DNA from: Actinomycetota bacterium
GTDB lineage: Bacteria > Actinomycetota > CADDZG01 > WHSQ01
Assembly (NCBI GenBank): GCA_009379915.1
Contig: WHSV01000031.1
Location: 1-34,502 of the forward strand
DNA length: 34,502 nucleotides
Direction of reading: 5' to 3'
Part shown: one piece after another, positions 25,629-34,502 of the stretch
Layout of the letters: every line of letters begins with the position of its first letter
How positions within the stretch are numbered: position 1 is the stretch's first letter
Notes under the pieces: generated by a model
What the model saw: the letters and a program-made list of their open reading frames with translations, nothing else
Told to the model about the DNA's origin: nothing
The model's database searches: none
Translations under genes and position numbers: made by a program

Positions 25629-26612
25629 TCATTCGACCTCTGCGGTCGCCCAGCGACCGGATTTGTCGAACGGACCCGTCAGCCCAAGCTCGAGCTGGCG
25701 GACCCTTGTCTCGATTGCGGCCAGAATCTGCTTCGCAACCCACTTGGGGCGATGGGTCACATCGTCCCATTCGAATCGGAGAACGAGCCAGCCCCGCGCG
25801 GCCAGCAAGTTCTGACGACGGTTGTCCCGATGGATGGCTCGCAGCCCCGAATGCCAGTGCACGCTGTCGATCTCGATCGCGATCCTGAGCTGCGGATAGG
25901 CGAAATCCACTCGGATGTCGGGCGAACCCGGAATCGCAACGACGTGCTGAACGACCGGCCGGGGAAGATCGAGGGAACGGATCACTCGGAAGACTCGCGT
26001 TTCAACGACGCTCTCGGGGGGTCGCTTAAGCGGTGCCCGTTCTTGGATGAGCGTTCTGAGCACGGCCGAACCTGGGGTTCCTCGGCCACCGGAAGCATCC
26101 AGCAGCGCAGCGACCCGATCGACGAGGGTCAGACCTTGACGCAGAGCGCTGTCCAGCGCGATCTCGAGAGACACCTCGTTGAGGGTTCCGGCGAGATCGA
26201 GGATCGTCTGCTCGATCGTCGTAGCCGGGAGAGGGCCGAAGTGCTTGCGGCGAAGGATCGCCACCTTGCGCTGGTGAACGGCGAGATCCTTCGACCGCAA
26301 CCGACGAGGGGTTGAAATCTCGATGCGGGAGCTGGGGATCCCGTCCAGTCCATGGAGCCGACCTGCGCTCCCGTGGCTCAACAGGGAGTCGGGGCCTGCG
26401 TAGAGGTGAGCCGCCATAGCCCGCCGCTCGAAGGTGTCGGGGTAACCGGCGATGCTAACGACACCCGGATGCATCCTCTGCCACCCACGCTTGAGTCTCC
26501 GACTGATGGCCCGCGCGTTCAATCCAAGCTCGGTCGCTTGCCGCACATGGACCACACCGAATTGCGATGACGCAAGATCGAGCGCGGCCAGCTCCGCATC
26601 GGAGGTGTTCAT
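25629..26612 (-). CDS. AbiEi-like winged-helix plus DUF559 nuclease-fold protein
   Basis: A 327-residue protein. The N-terminus (about 1-60, SSQFGVVHVRQATELGLNAR then AISRRLKRGWQRMHPGVVSI) resembles the winged-helix domain of AbiEi-type proteins. The C-terminal third (about 215-305) resembles DUF559, a Vsr-like PD-(D/E)xK fold: IRVDFAYPQLRIAIEIDSV with the acidic pair, then WHSGLRAIHRDNRRQN and GWLVLRFEWDDVTHRP. Such proteins are frequent and patchily distributed in actinobacteria; function is unproven, with nuclease or defence-related roles suggested by the fold. ATG 26612 was chosen at the point where similarity starts; no good Shine-Dalgarno sequence is seen. It lies antisense between wecA and the atp promoter, an insertion relative to the usual wecA-atpI junction. 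No toxin partner is adjacent. Confidence 0.8.
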   Translation of the reverse strand: MNTSDAELAALDLASSQFGVVHVRQATELGLNARAISRRLKRGWQRMHPGVVSIAGYPDTFERRAMAAHLYAGPDSLLSHGSAGRLHGLDGIPSSRIEISTPRRLRSKDLAVHQRKVAILRRKHFGPLPATTIEQTILDLAGTLNEVSLEIALDSALRQGLTLVDRVAALLDASGGRGTPGSAVLRTLIQERAPLKRPPESVVETRVFRVIRSLDLPRPVVQHVVAIPGSPDIRVDFAYPQLRIAIEIDSVHWHSGLRAIHRDNRRQNLLAARGWLVLRFEWDDVTHRPKWVAKQILAAIETRVRQLELGLTGPFDKSGRWATAEVE

Positions 26613-26716
26613 CTCGAGAGGGGAGCATGTCGGCGGAGGGTCCGCAGTGACGAGCGTCACACTATTCCCGGCCACCACGGGCATTTTTGGGGCGTCAAAT
26701 TATGGTTTTCGGACGG

Positions 26717-26745
26717 TTGAAGATATGGGTTGGATGGGCTACCTT
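26717..26745 (+). promoter_or_regulatory. Candidate promoter P1 of the atp operon
   Basis: TTGAAG (26717-26722) and TACCTT (26740-26745) are separated by 17 nt, in an unusually AT-rich stretch for this genome. The -10 hexamer overlaps the left arm of the CRP-type palindrome, so binding there would block this promoter. Confidence 0.38.
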
Positions 26746-26763
26746 GTGAAAAGATTCACAAGG
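26742..26763. promoter_or_regulatory. Perfect CRP/GlxR-type operator upstream of the atp operon
   Basis: CCTTGTGAA (26742-26750) and TTCACAAGG (26755-26763) form a perfect 9-bp inverted repeat around AAGA. Inside it is TGTGA-N6-TCACA (26745-26760), the exact consensus for CRP-family regulators, including mycobacterial CRP and corynebacterial GlxR. The centre is 26752.5. It overlaps one possible -10 and lies 33.5 nt before the first base of a second (TAGGAT 26786-26791). Confidence 0.62.
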
Positions 26764-26785
26764 AACGGCAAGGAGTCGAGAGGGT

Positions 26786-26791
26786 TAGGAT
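26786..26791 (+). promoter_or_regulatory. Candidate -10 element P2 of the atp operon
   Basis: TAGGAT, identical to the -10 in front of rpiB, would start transcription near 26798. That is 24 nt before the GTG at 26822. The CRP-type site would be centred at about -45.5, slightly further out than the usual class II position. Confidence 0.38.
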
Positions 26792-26821
26792 GCAGCGCTA
26801 TCCCAATCGAGAGAGTCTGCG

Positions 26822-27115
26822 GTGCGGCGCGCCCCCCTGTACGGAGCGCGCACCGCGGAAGGTGACGAGGAACTCAGGGGGATCGCCCTACAGGTGAGTG
26901 ACAATCGCGGCAGGGACATCATGAAGGCCGGCATGGCGAAGGGCATGTCGCTGGCCTTCGAGTTCGCAGGCGCGGTGTTCCTCTTCTGGTTCCTCGGACG
27001 ACTGGTTGACAACTGGCTCGGTATCGAACCATGGGGGCAAGTCGTGGGGGCCGTCGTGGGTTGGATAGGGGGCACGCTTCACGTGTTCTACGCAATGCAA
27101 AGGGGGACTAGCTGA
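26822..27115 (+). CDS. atpZ: AtpZ/AtpI-like small membrane protein
   Basis: A small two-helix protein of the AtpZ type encoded at the head of atp operons and thought to help ATP synthase assembly or ion supply. Helix 1 is LAFEFAGAVFLFWFLGRLVD, followed by the short loop NWLGIEPWG, then helix 2 VVGAVVGWIGGTLHVFYAM. Three starts are possible: GTG 26822 (purine-rich GAGAGAG upstream, 97 residues), GTG 26894 (AGGGGG 11 nt upstream) and ATG 26921 (AGGGA 4 nt upstream, 64 residues). The N-terminal residues before 26921 are polar and unconserved to my eye. The longest frame is reported, but the shorter ones are as likely. The stop is directly followed by the GTG of the next gene. Confidence 0.72.
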   Translation: MRRAPLYGARTAEGDEELRGIALQVSDNRGRDIMKAGMAKGMSLAFEFAGAVFLFWFLGRLVDNWLGIEPWGQVVGAVVGWIGGTLHVFYAMQRGTS

Positions 27116-27553
27116 GTGATCGAGCAACTCATGGTCAGGCGCATGGCCAAACGTGCGGTACTCGTGGGGCCCGTACTGGTTGGGCTCCTGTGGGTGCTGG
27201 GGAATCTCGACTACGCACTGTCGGGGGCCGTGGGAATCGCCATGACTCTGCTCAACCTCTGGATCGCGGCGCGTATCATCGGCACTGTGGCCGAACGCAG
27301 TCCGCACCTGCTGATGCCAACTGCACTGGCGACGTTCGCCCTCGGCCTCATACTGTTGACGGTCATCGCGTTTGCCCTGCAGTACTTTGATGCCATCGTC
27401 TTCCCCGTGACCGGTCTGGTCCTAATCGGGAGCCACCTCGGCCTCGTGCTATGGGAGGCTGCTGGGGCACATGCGACTCCGGGGTCACTCGGAGAGTCAA
27501 CCAAAGATGCAAACTCCCTGAGGTCAAAGGAGCCGAAGAATGCAGGACTTTGA
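27116..27553 (+). CDS. atpI: ATP synthase protein I-like membrane protein
   Basis: A 145-residue protein with about four hydrophobic helices (VLVGPVLVGLLWVLGNL; ALSGAVGIAMTLLNLWIAA; MPTALATFALGLILLTVIAF; AIVFPVTGLVLIGSHLGLVL) and a polar tail. This is the layout of AtpI/Rv1303-type proteins in front of atpB, implicated in c-ring assembly in some bacteria. GTG 27116 abuts the previous stop. The last 14 nt overlap atpB. Sequence conservation in this family is low, so the name rests on topology and position. Confidence 0.78.
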   Translation: MIEQLMVRRMAKRAVLVGPVLVGLLWVLGNLDYALSGAVGIAMTLLNLWIAARIIGTVAERSPHLLMPTALATFALGLILLTVIAFALQYFDAIVFPVTGLVLIGSHLGLVLWEAAGAHATPGSLGESTKDANSLRSKEPKNAGL

Positions 27554-28379
27554 TGTCAACCACCTGTTCTTCTGGGAACCCATCGTGTTCGGGGGGACGC
27601 CGTTCGCGATCAACCGCGTAGTCGTCTTGATGTGGATTGCCTCGATCCTGTGCATGGCTTTTCTCGTGGCTGGGGCCCGCCGTGGGAGTCTCGTCCCCAA
27701 ACGCGTGCAGTACATGGTGGAGACGGCCTATCTCTTTGTCCGCAACAACATCGCAATCGACGTGATCGGGCCCAAGGATGGCCCCAAGTACGCCCACTAT
27801 CTCGCGACTCTGTTCTTCTTCATCTTCTTTTCCAATCTGCTCGAGATCGTCCCCGGGATCAACTTCCCCGTGACCTCTCGGATGGCGATTCCCGCCGCTC
27901 TTGCGGTGCTCACCTGGATCGTTTTCAACGTCGTCGGCATCGTGAAACAAGGCCCCCTGAACTACGTCAAGGGAATCGCCTTCCCGCCGGGGGTGCCCAA
28001 GCCCATCTACGTCCTCTTAACGCCCATCGAGATTCTGTCCACGTTCATCGTGAGGCCTTTCACGCTCGCCATTCGACTCTTCGCCAACATGGTCGCGGGC
28101 CACACCCTGTTGGCCATCTTCTTTCTCTTCACCAACGACTTTCTAAGAGAGAACGTCTCGATCGCATCGCCGTTCGGCCTGGTCACCCTGTTGATCTCCT
28201 GCATCCTGATCGTCTTTGAGTTGCTGGTGATCAGCCTTCAGGCCTACATCTTCACCATGCTTACTGCGTCTTACATCGGCGAGGCGGTGCATGGTCACGG
28301 TGAGGAAGACGAAGAGGAATCCGAAGAAGTGTCCACCCGTCAGAGGACTCAGCACGAGACCGAGGGAATAGCCGCGTAG
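27540..28379 (+). CDS. atpB: ATP synthase F0 subunit a
   Basis: Membrane half-channel subunit for proton translocation. 279 residues. The essential arginine is R179 in RPFTLAIRLFANMVAGH; LATLFFFIFFSNLLEIVPG precedes it, and FELLVISLQAYIFTMLTASYIGEAVH forms the last helix. An acidic C-terminal tail (GEEDEEESEEVS) of about 35 residues is longer than in E. coli. ATG 27540 has AGGAG 7 nt upstream and overlaps atpI by 14 nt. Confidence 0.97.
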   Translation: MQDFDVNHLFFWEPIVFGGTPFAINRVVVLMWIASILCMAFLVAGARRGSLVPKRVQYMVETAYLFVRNNIAIDVIGPKDGPKYAHYLATLFFFIFFSNLLEIVPGINFPVTSRMAIPAALAVLTWIVFNVVGIVKQGPLNYVKGIAFPPGVPKPIYVLLTPIEILSTFIVRPFTLAIRLFANMVAGHTLLAIFFLFTNDFLRENVSIASPFGLVTLLISCILIVFELLVISLQAYIFTMLTASYIGEAVHGHGEEDEEESEEVSTRQRTQHETEGIAA

Positions 28380-28688
<309 letters not shown>

Positions 28689-28690
28689 CC

Positions 28691-29263
28691 ATGTCGGAAA
28701 CCGGGCTGTACGCGCTACTCATAGCTGCCGAGGAGGAGCGCAGCGGTATCGACCTCATCATTCCCGACCTCGCCGAGCTGATATGGGGCATCGTCTCCTT
28801 CGTGATCGTTTTTGCTGTACTGAACAAGTTCGCGTTGCCCCGAATCAAGGAGATGATCGACAAACGGTCCGATGTCATACAGGGCAACCTTCAGGACGCC
28901 GAAGCGTCCAAGACCGAGGCGCAGGGCATGCTTGACGAGTACAAGAAGCAAATGGCCGACGCACGCGCCGAGGCCAACCGCGTCATCGAGGAATCGCGGC
29001 AACAGGCGGAGCAGGTCCGTAAGGACATCATCGCCAGGTCAGAGAAAGACGCCGAGTCCATCGTGGCCCGCGCCCAGGAGCAGATCGAAGCCGAGCGGGC
29101 ACGCACCGTTTCCGAGCTCCAGGGCACCATCTCGACGATGTCGATTGAGCTAGCGGAGAAGGTCGTGGGACGCACCATCGATGCGGCTACGCAGAAGGAA
29201 CTCGTCGACGACTACATCCGTGACGTCACGACGATGAGCTCTAATGGAGGTCGAAGCAACTAA
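28691..29263 (+). CDS. atpF: ATP synthase F0 subunit b
   Basis: Peripheral stalk subunit. 190 residues: a short N-terminal segment, one membrane helix (LIWGIVSFVIVFAVLNKFAL) and a long charged helix (about residues 55-165) that dimerises and reaches F1. Unlike mycobacteria, which have an extra fused b-delta protein, b and delta are separate genes here and only one b gene is present. It starts 2 nt after atpE, and the TAA shares its last base with the atpH ATG. Confidence 0.95.
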   Translation: MSETGLYALLIAAEEERSGIDLIIPDLAELIWGIVSFVIVFAVLNKFALPRIKEMIDKRSDVIQGNLQDAEASKTEAQGMLDEYKKQMADARAEANRVIEESRQQAEQVRKDIIARSEKDAESIVARAQEQIEAERARTVSELQGTISTMSIELAEKVVGRTIDAATQKELVDDYIRDVTTMSSNGGRSN

Positions 29264-29799
29264 TGTCTTCCGACGAGCTCATCAGGGGTTACGCCGAAGC
29301 GCTTTTCACCGTCGTCAAGACCGAGGGCGACCTCGAGCGGGTCGAGGACGAGCTCTACCGGTTCGGCAAGCTGCTGCAGTCGAACAACGACCTCAAGCAG
29401 GCTCTGTCCGACTTGAGTGTCGACCTTTCGCAGCGCGTCAAGGTGCTCGAGGACATTCTCGCCAACAAGGTGTCGCCTCACACGCTCGGGTTGATCACGT
29501 TCGTCGTGGCGCAGGAGCGCGGGCGTCAGCTATCTCAGATCCTGGAGGAGCTCAGTGAGCTCGCGGCCGAGGCTCGCAAGTCGGTCGTGGCGGAGGTTCG
29601 CAGTGCCACGCCGCTGGACAACAGGCAGCGCAATGCCCTTGAAAAGGCCCTCGGCGAGGCAACGGGAAAAAAGGTCGAGGTCAAGGTACTCGTCGACCCG
29701 TCGATCATCGGCGGAGTCGTCGCAAAGATCGGAGACACCGTCATCGACGGCAGCGTGAAACGCCGTCTACAACAACTAAGGGAGCAGGTGAACGCGTAG
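29263..29799 (+). CDS. atpH: ATP synthase F1 subunit delta
   Basis: Connects the peripheral stalk to the alpha3beta3 head. 178 residues, normal for unfused delta. The N-terminal helical domain starts [15 protein letters not shown], and the C-terminal part contains [19 protein letters not shown] and [15 protein letters not shown], the family signature. ATG 29263 shares one base with the atpF stop, and its TAG shares G with the atpA GTG (TAGTG). Confidence 0.95.
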   Translation: MSSDELIRGYAEALFTVVKTEGDLERVEDELYRFGKLLQSNNDLKQALSDLSVDLSQRVKVLEDILANKVSPHTLGLITFVVAQERGRQLSQILEELSELAAEARKSVVAEVRSATPLDNRQRNALEKALGEATGKKVEVKVLVDPSIIGGVVAKIGDTVIDGSVKRRLQQLREQVNA

Positions 29800-31472
29800 T
29801 GGCTGAACTCACTATCAGGCCGGAGGACATCTCCTCCGCACTGAGGCGCCACGTCGACGACTTCAGACCCACGCTCGAGCGCGAAGAGGTCGGCCGCGTG
29901 GACGAGGTCGGTGACGGAATCGCGCGCGTTACCGGGCTTCCCGGAGTCATGGCCAACGAGATGCTCGAGTTTCAAGGTGGCATCGTCGGGCTGGCGATGA
30001 ACCTCGAGGAACGAATGATCGGAGCGGTCATCCTCGGTGAGGCGAGCCACGTCGAAGAGGGCGGCGCGGTCAAGCAGACACACGAGATCCTCTCGGTCGG
30101 GGTCGGTGACGGGGTGCTCGGTCGCGTCGTGGACGGGCTTGGCACTCCGCTCGACGGGAAGGGCCCCATCAAGGCGGAGGCTCGCCGTCCGCTCGAGGTC
30201 CAGGCCCCCGGCGTGACCGCACGGCAACCCGTCAAGGAGCCGTTGCAGACCGGCATCAAGGCCATCGACGCGATGACGGCCATCGGCCGCGGTCAGCGTC
30301 AGCTCATCATCGGTGACCGGCAAACGGGCAAGACCGCGATCGCGATCGACGCGATCGTGAACCAGCGCGAGAACTGGGGCACGGACAACGCTGTCAAGTG
30401 CATCTACGTCGCCGTAGGCCAGAAGGCGTCGACCGTCGCCGAGGTCGTTGGCTCGCTCACCGAGCAGGGCGCGATGGAGTACACGACCATAGTCAACGCC
30501 GCGGCCTCCGACCCGGCCGCGTTCCAGTACCTCGCCCCCTACGCCGGCTGCGCCATGGGCCAGCACTGGATGGAGAAGGGCGAGCACGTCCTGATCATCT
30601 ACGACGACCTCAGCAAACAGGCCATCGCCTACCGGCAGTTATCGCTGCTGCTGCGTCGTCCCCCCGGCCGAGAGGCGTACCCGGGAGACGTGTTCTACCT
30701 GCACAGCCGTCTCCTCGAGCGTGCTGCCAAGCTGAGCGACGACAGAGGCGGCGGTTCCATGACCGCTCTGCCCATCATCGAGACCAAAGGTGGAGACGTG
30801 TCGGCGTACATCCCGACCAACGTCATCTCCATCACCGACGGCCAGATCTACCTCGAGTCGGACCTTTTCTTCTCCGGTGTGCGGCCGGCCATCAACGTCG
30901 GAATCTCGGTCTCACGAGTGGGTGGTAACGCACAGGTCAAGGCGATGAAGGCCGTCGCCGGCCGTCTGCGACTCGACCTCGCTCAGTACCGTGCTCTCGA
31001 GGCATTCGCCGAGTTCGGTTCCGAGCTCGACAAGGCCAGCCAGGCGCAGCTCGAGCGCGGTGCACGCGTTGTCGAGATCCTCAAGCAGAAGCAGTTCGCG
31101 CCGTATCCGGTGGAGGACCAGGTGCTGTCGATCTGGGCGGTTTCGAACGGCTACCTGGACGACCTTCCCGTCGAGCAGGTGCAGAACTTCGAGCGCAAGT
31201 TCCTCGACTTCATGCGCAGCCGCTACGCCCAGATCGGCGAGACGCTGCGCGACACCGGCGTGCTCGAGGACGACATAGTCGAGAAGCTGAGGTCCGCGGC
31301 CGATGAGTTCAAGCAGTCCTACCTCGACTCCGAGGATGTCGAGACCGTCGAGACCGTCGCCGCCGAAGAGGGCGTACCGGAGGCGAGCGCGAGTCCCGCC
31401 GCGGAGGGTGGCGAAGCCGGTCAACCCACGACCGAGCAGCCCGAGCCGACCAAAGAGGAGGCCAGCACCTAG
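29799..31472 (+). CDS. atpA: ATP synthase F1 subunit alpha
   Basis: Non-catalytic nucleotide-binding subunit of the F1 head. 557 residues. The P-loop is [10 protein letters not shown] (K178); [20 protein letters not shown] carries the regulatory arginine region, and [18 protein letters not shown] is the ATPase alpha/beta signature. Beyond the normal end at about residue 515 there is a disordered, Glu/Ala/Pro-rich tail of about 40 residues. Mycobacterial alpha also has a C-terminal extension, which suppresses ATP hydrolysis; whether this unrelated-looking tail does so is open. GTG start in a TAGTG overlap. Confidence 0.97.
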   Translation: MAELTIRPEDISSALRRHVDDFRPTLEREEVGRVDEVGDGIARVTGLPGVMANEMLEFQGGIVGLAMNLEERMIGAVILGEASHVEEGGAVKQTHEILSVGVGDGVLGRVVDGLGTPLDGKGPIKAEARRPLEVQAPGVTARQPVKEPLQTGIKAIDAMTAIGRGQRQLIIGDRQTGKTAIAIDAIVNQRENWGTDNAVKCIYVAVGQKASTVAEVVGSLTEQGAMEYTTIVNAAASDPAAFQYLAPYAGCAMGQHWMEKGEHVLIIYDDLSKQAIAYRQLSLLLRRPPGREAYPGDVFYLHSRLLERAAKLSDDRGGGSMTALPIIETKGGDVSAYIPTNVISITDGQIYLESDLFFSGVRPAINVGISVSRVGGNAQVKAMKAVAGRLRLDLAQYRALEAFAEFGSELDKASQAQLERGARVVEILKQKQFAPYPVEDQVLSIWAVSNGYLDDLPVEQVQNFERKFLDFMRSRYAQIGETLRDTGVLEDDIVEKLRSAADEFKQSYLDSEDVETVETVAAEEGVPEASASPAAEGGEAGQPTTEQPEPTKEEAST

Positions 31473-32375
31473 GTGGCCCAGCAGCTTCGTGCGATCAAGC
31501 GACGGATCTCAAGCGTCAAGTCGACGCAGAAGATCACGAGCGCCATGGAGCTCATCGCGTCGTCGCGTGTGGTCAGGGCCCAGCAACGAGTCGAAGCGGC
31601 GCGCCCCTACGCCGAGGAGATGCGACGCCTCATGACCTCGGTAGCGGCGAATGCGGGTCGAGTCGATCACCCGTTGCTCAGCCCGCGCGACGAGGTCGAC
31701 ACGGTCGCCACGATCGTCGTGACCTCGGACAGGGGCCTAGCGGGCGCCTACAACTCGAATGTTCTGAGGTTTGCCGAGCGCGACATGGAGAGGCATGGGC
31801 ACAACCACAGCCTCTACCTCGTCGGCAAGAAGGCGATCACGTACTTCAAGTTCCGGGGTTACGAGTTCGACGAGGCCAACACCTGGCAGGGCATCTCCGA
31901 TCGGCCCGGCATCGATGACGGACGCAACGTCGCCCGGGCCGTGACCGAGGCGTTCCGCGATGGCCAAGCCGACCAGGTCCGGCTCGTCTACACGAAGTAC
32001 GTGTCGGCGCTGACGCAGCGACCGACCGTTACGCAGCTGCTTCCTCTCCCCAAGGAGGACCTCGATGAGATGGCCGAGGAGTCCCGGGAGCAGGGACGAG
32101 GTCCGAGCTACGAGTTCGAGCCCGATCCCGAGGAAATCCTGGGATTGCTCGTCCCGCGTTACGTCGAGGGCAACATCCTCCAGGGCCTCCTCGAGTCCGC
32201 GGCCTCCGAGCACGCCGCACGACGCCGCGCGATGAAGGCTGCAACCGACAATGCATCGGACCTCATCGACGATCTGACCCGTGTCTACAACCAAGCGAGA
32301 CAGGCCGAGATCACCACCGAGATCATGGAGGTCATCGGTGGCGCCGAGGCCCTGTCCTCCGAAGGCAGAGAGTAG
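31473..32375 (+). CDS. atpG: ATP synthase F1 subunit gamma
   Basis: Central rotor shaft. 300 residues. The N-terminal helix AIKRRISSVKSTQKITSAME and the C-terminal helix AATDNASDLIDDLTRVYNQA form the coiled-coil shaft, with a Rossmann-like domain between (VVTSDRGLAGAYNSNV). GTG follows the atpA TAG with no gap. The domain layout and length are ordinary. Confidence 0.97.
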   Translation: MAQQLRAIKRRISSVKSTQKITSAMELIASSRVVRAQQRVEAARPYAEEMRRLMTSVAANAGRVDHPLLSPRDEVDTVATIVVTSDRGLAGAYNSNVLRFAERDMERHGHNHSLYLVGKKAITYFKFRGYEFDEANTWQGISDRPGIDDGRNVARAVTEAFRDGQADQVRLVYTKYVSALTQRPTVTQLLPLPKEDLDEMAEESREQGRGPSYEFEPDPEEILGLLVPRYVEGNILQGLLESAASEHAARRRAMKAATDNASDLIDDLTRVYNQARQAEITTEIMEVIGGAEALSSEGRE

Positions 32376-33823
<1,448 letters not shown>

Positions 33824-33824
<1 letters not shown>

Positions 33825-34273
33825 TGGCAACCCAGATGAGTGTGTCGATCGTGTCCGCAGAGGAAGCGGTGTGGCGCGGTGAGGCCGAGATGGTCATCGC
33901 CCGTTCGCCGGAAGGTGAGTTCGCCATCCTCAACGACCACATCCCCTTTTTGGCGGCGCTCGTCCCCGGCCGGGTCTCCATTGTCTCGGGCAACGAACGT
34001 ACCGAGTACTTCGTCTCGGGCGGCTTCCTCGAGGCCTCCCGCGGGGTGGGCTCGGCCAAACCGCAGAACGACGGTGGTGAGGACCACGAGTATCACGTCA
34101 TCGTGCTGGCGGACGACGCCGAGGACCTGAGCCAGATCGATGCGGCCGAGGCACGCCGCCGCCTCGAGGAGGCTCGGGCAGAGGCTGCAGAGGCCGGCGA
34201 CGAGAGGGCAGAGGCGCGCATGCGAATAGAGATGGCGCGCGTCGAGCTGGCCGAGTCTGGTCACGGATCGTAG
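33824..34273 (+). CDS. atpC: ATP synthase F1 subunit epsilon, with an insert
   Basis: Rotor subunit linking gamma to the c-ring and modulating hydrolysis. 149 residues. The N-terminal beta sandwich shows SVSIVSAEEAVWRGEAEMV, GEFAILNDHIPFLAALVPG and YFVSGGFLE. Between GGFLE and VIVLADDAE, where family members usually need only a few residues, there is an insert of about 15-20 residues (GVGSAKPQNDGGEDHEYH). The C-terminal helical hairpin (about residues 105-145) is present and alanine/glutamate rich. GTG start in a TAGTG overlap with atpD. Confidence 0.94.
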
Positions 34274-34276
34274 AGT

Positions 34277-34288
34277 TGCCGATCGGCA
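34277..34288. repeat. 12-bp perfect palindrome after atpC
   Basis: TGCCGATCGGCA is a perfect palindrome three bases after the atpC stop and 9 bases before the next start codon. It has no T-run and a zero-length loop, so it is a poor terminator; a protein-binding site or chance are both possible. Confidence 0.25.
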
Positions 34289-34297
34289 CCCGTAAAC

Positions 34298-34502
34298 ATG
34301 ATGGAGGAACCACAGGGCCTGAGGAATCGAGTGTTCTGCTCGTCCTGCGGTTCGTCCGCAACGAGACGCCGGAGCATGGTGCCCATCGGATGGCAAGAGA
34401 TGCCCGATGTGAACGATCGTCGGATCTCACTCTGCCCTGAATGCGTGCGGCGCAATCTATGGCTGATCGAAGCACGTCTTGACATCGATCCCGGTTCGGG
34501 CT
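34298..34502 (+). CDS. Zinc-ribbon protein, N-terminal part (cut by window edge)
   Basis: An open frame from ATG 34298 (ATG 34301 also possible) runs off the right edge with 68 codons and no stop. It encodes two CxxC knuckles: CSSC near residue 14 and CPEC near residue 52. Between them is a Trp- and Asp-containing loop, and LWLIEARLDIDPGSG follows. The paired CxxC motifs indicate one zinc ribbon. The frame starts 24 nt after atpC in the same direction, so it may be the last gene of the atp transcript. In mycobacteria the gene after atpC encodes a DUF2550 membrane protein, which this is not. Function is unknown. Confidence 0.7.
   Translation, partial: MMEEPQGLRNRVFCSSCGSSATRRRSMVPIGWQEMPDVNDRRISLCPECVRRNLWLIEARLDIDPGSG

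Overview
The window reads as chromosomal DNA of a high-GC bacterium, most likely an uncultivated or deep-branching member of the Actinomycetota. The main evidence is gene order. argS-lysA-hom-thrC-thrB-rho-rpmE-prfA-prmC-tsaC-wecA-atpI-atpBEFHAGDC is the conserved block known from Mycobacterium and Streptomyces, here with several extra genes. GTG/TTG starts, 1-4 nt gene overlaps and probable leaderless starts fit the same assignment. No 16S gene is present, so the lineage is inference.

Layout. (1) 1-612: a mobile-element scar. An antisense fragment resembling an IS110-type transposase abuts the C-terminal part of a large serine recombinase, whose frame runs straight into the 3' end of tRNA-Arg(CCG). 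(2) 716-4978: a single-domain response regulator, argS, a PhzF-family gene and lysA. (3) 5032-6473: a reverse-strand TetR-fpg pair. (4) 6579-10754: the threonine genes hom, thrC and thrB, with two small DUF4190-type membrane genes between thrC and thrB. (5) 10770-11519: a reverse-strand membrane protein. (6) 11560-16456: a predicted cyclic 2,3-diphosphoglycerate synthetase, a 2-phosphoglycerate kinase, a TalC-type transaldolase and rho, all tightly coupled. (7) 16479-20544: a small membrane protein with a 33-bp tandem repeat, rpmE, a DUF1385 protein, prfA, prmC and tsaC. (8) 20526-22025 reverse: an M32 carboxypeptidase. (9) 22113-25613: a low-molecular-weight phosphatase, rpiB, glyA and a wecA-type transferase. 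(10) 25629-26612 reverse: a winged-helix/DUF559 nuclease-like gene. (11) 26613-34273: a regulatory region with a perfect CRP-type palindrome, then the complete ATP synthase operon. (12) 34298 to the right edge: the start of a zinc-ribbon protein.

The most interesting content is the adjacent pair cDPG synthetase + 2-phosphoglycerate kinase. Together these two activities make up the cyclic 2,3-diphosphoglycerate pathway described from hyperthermophilic methanogens. Here they sit inside a bacterial housekeeping cluster, directly upstream of a sugar-phosphate enzyme and rho. Second is the TGTGA-N6-TCACA site in front of the ATP synthase genes, which suggests CRP/GlxR-type control of energy metabolism. 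Third is a class I arginyl-tRNA synthetase whose HxGH signature reads NVVS.

No stretch longer than about 300 bases is without a gene. The longest non-coding piece is 26613-26821, which holds the atp promoter region. No CRISPR array, rRNA gene or second tRNA was seen.
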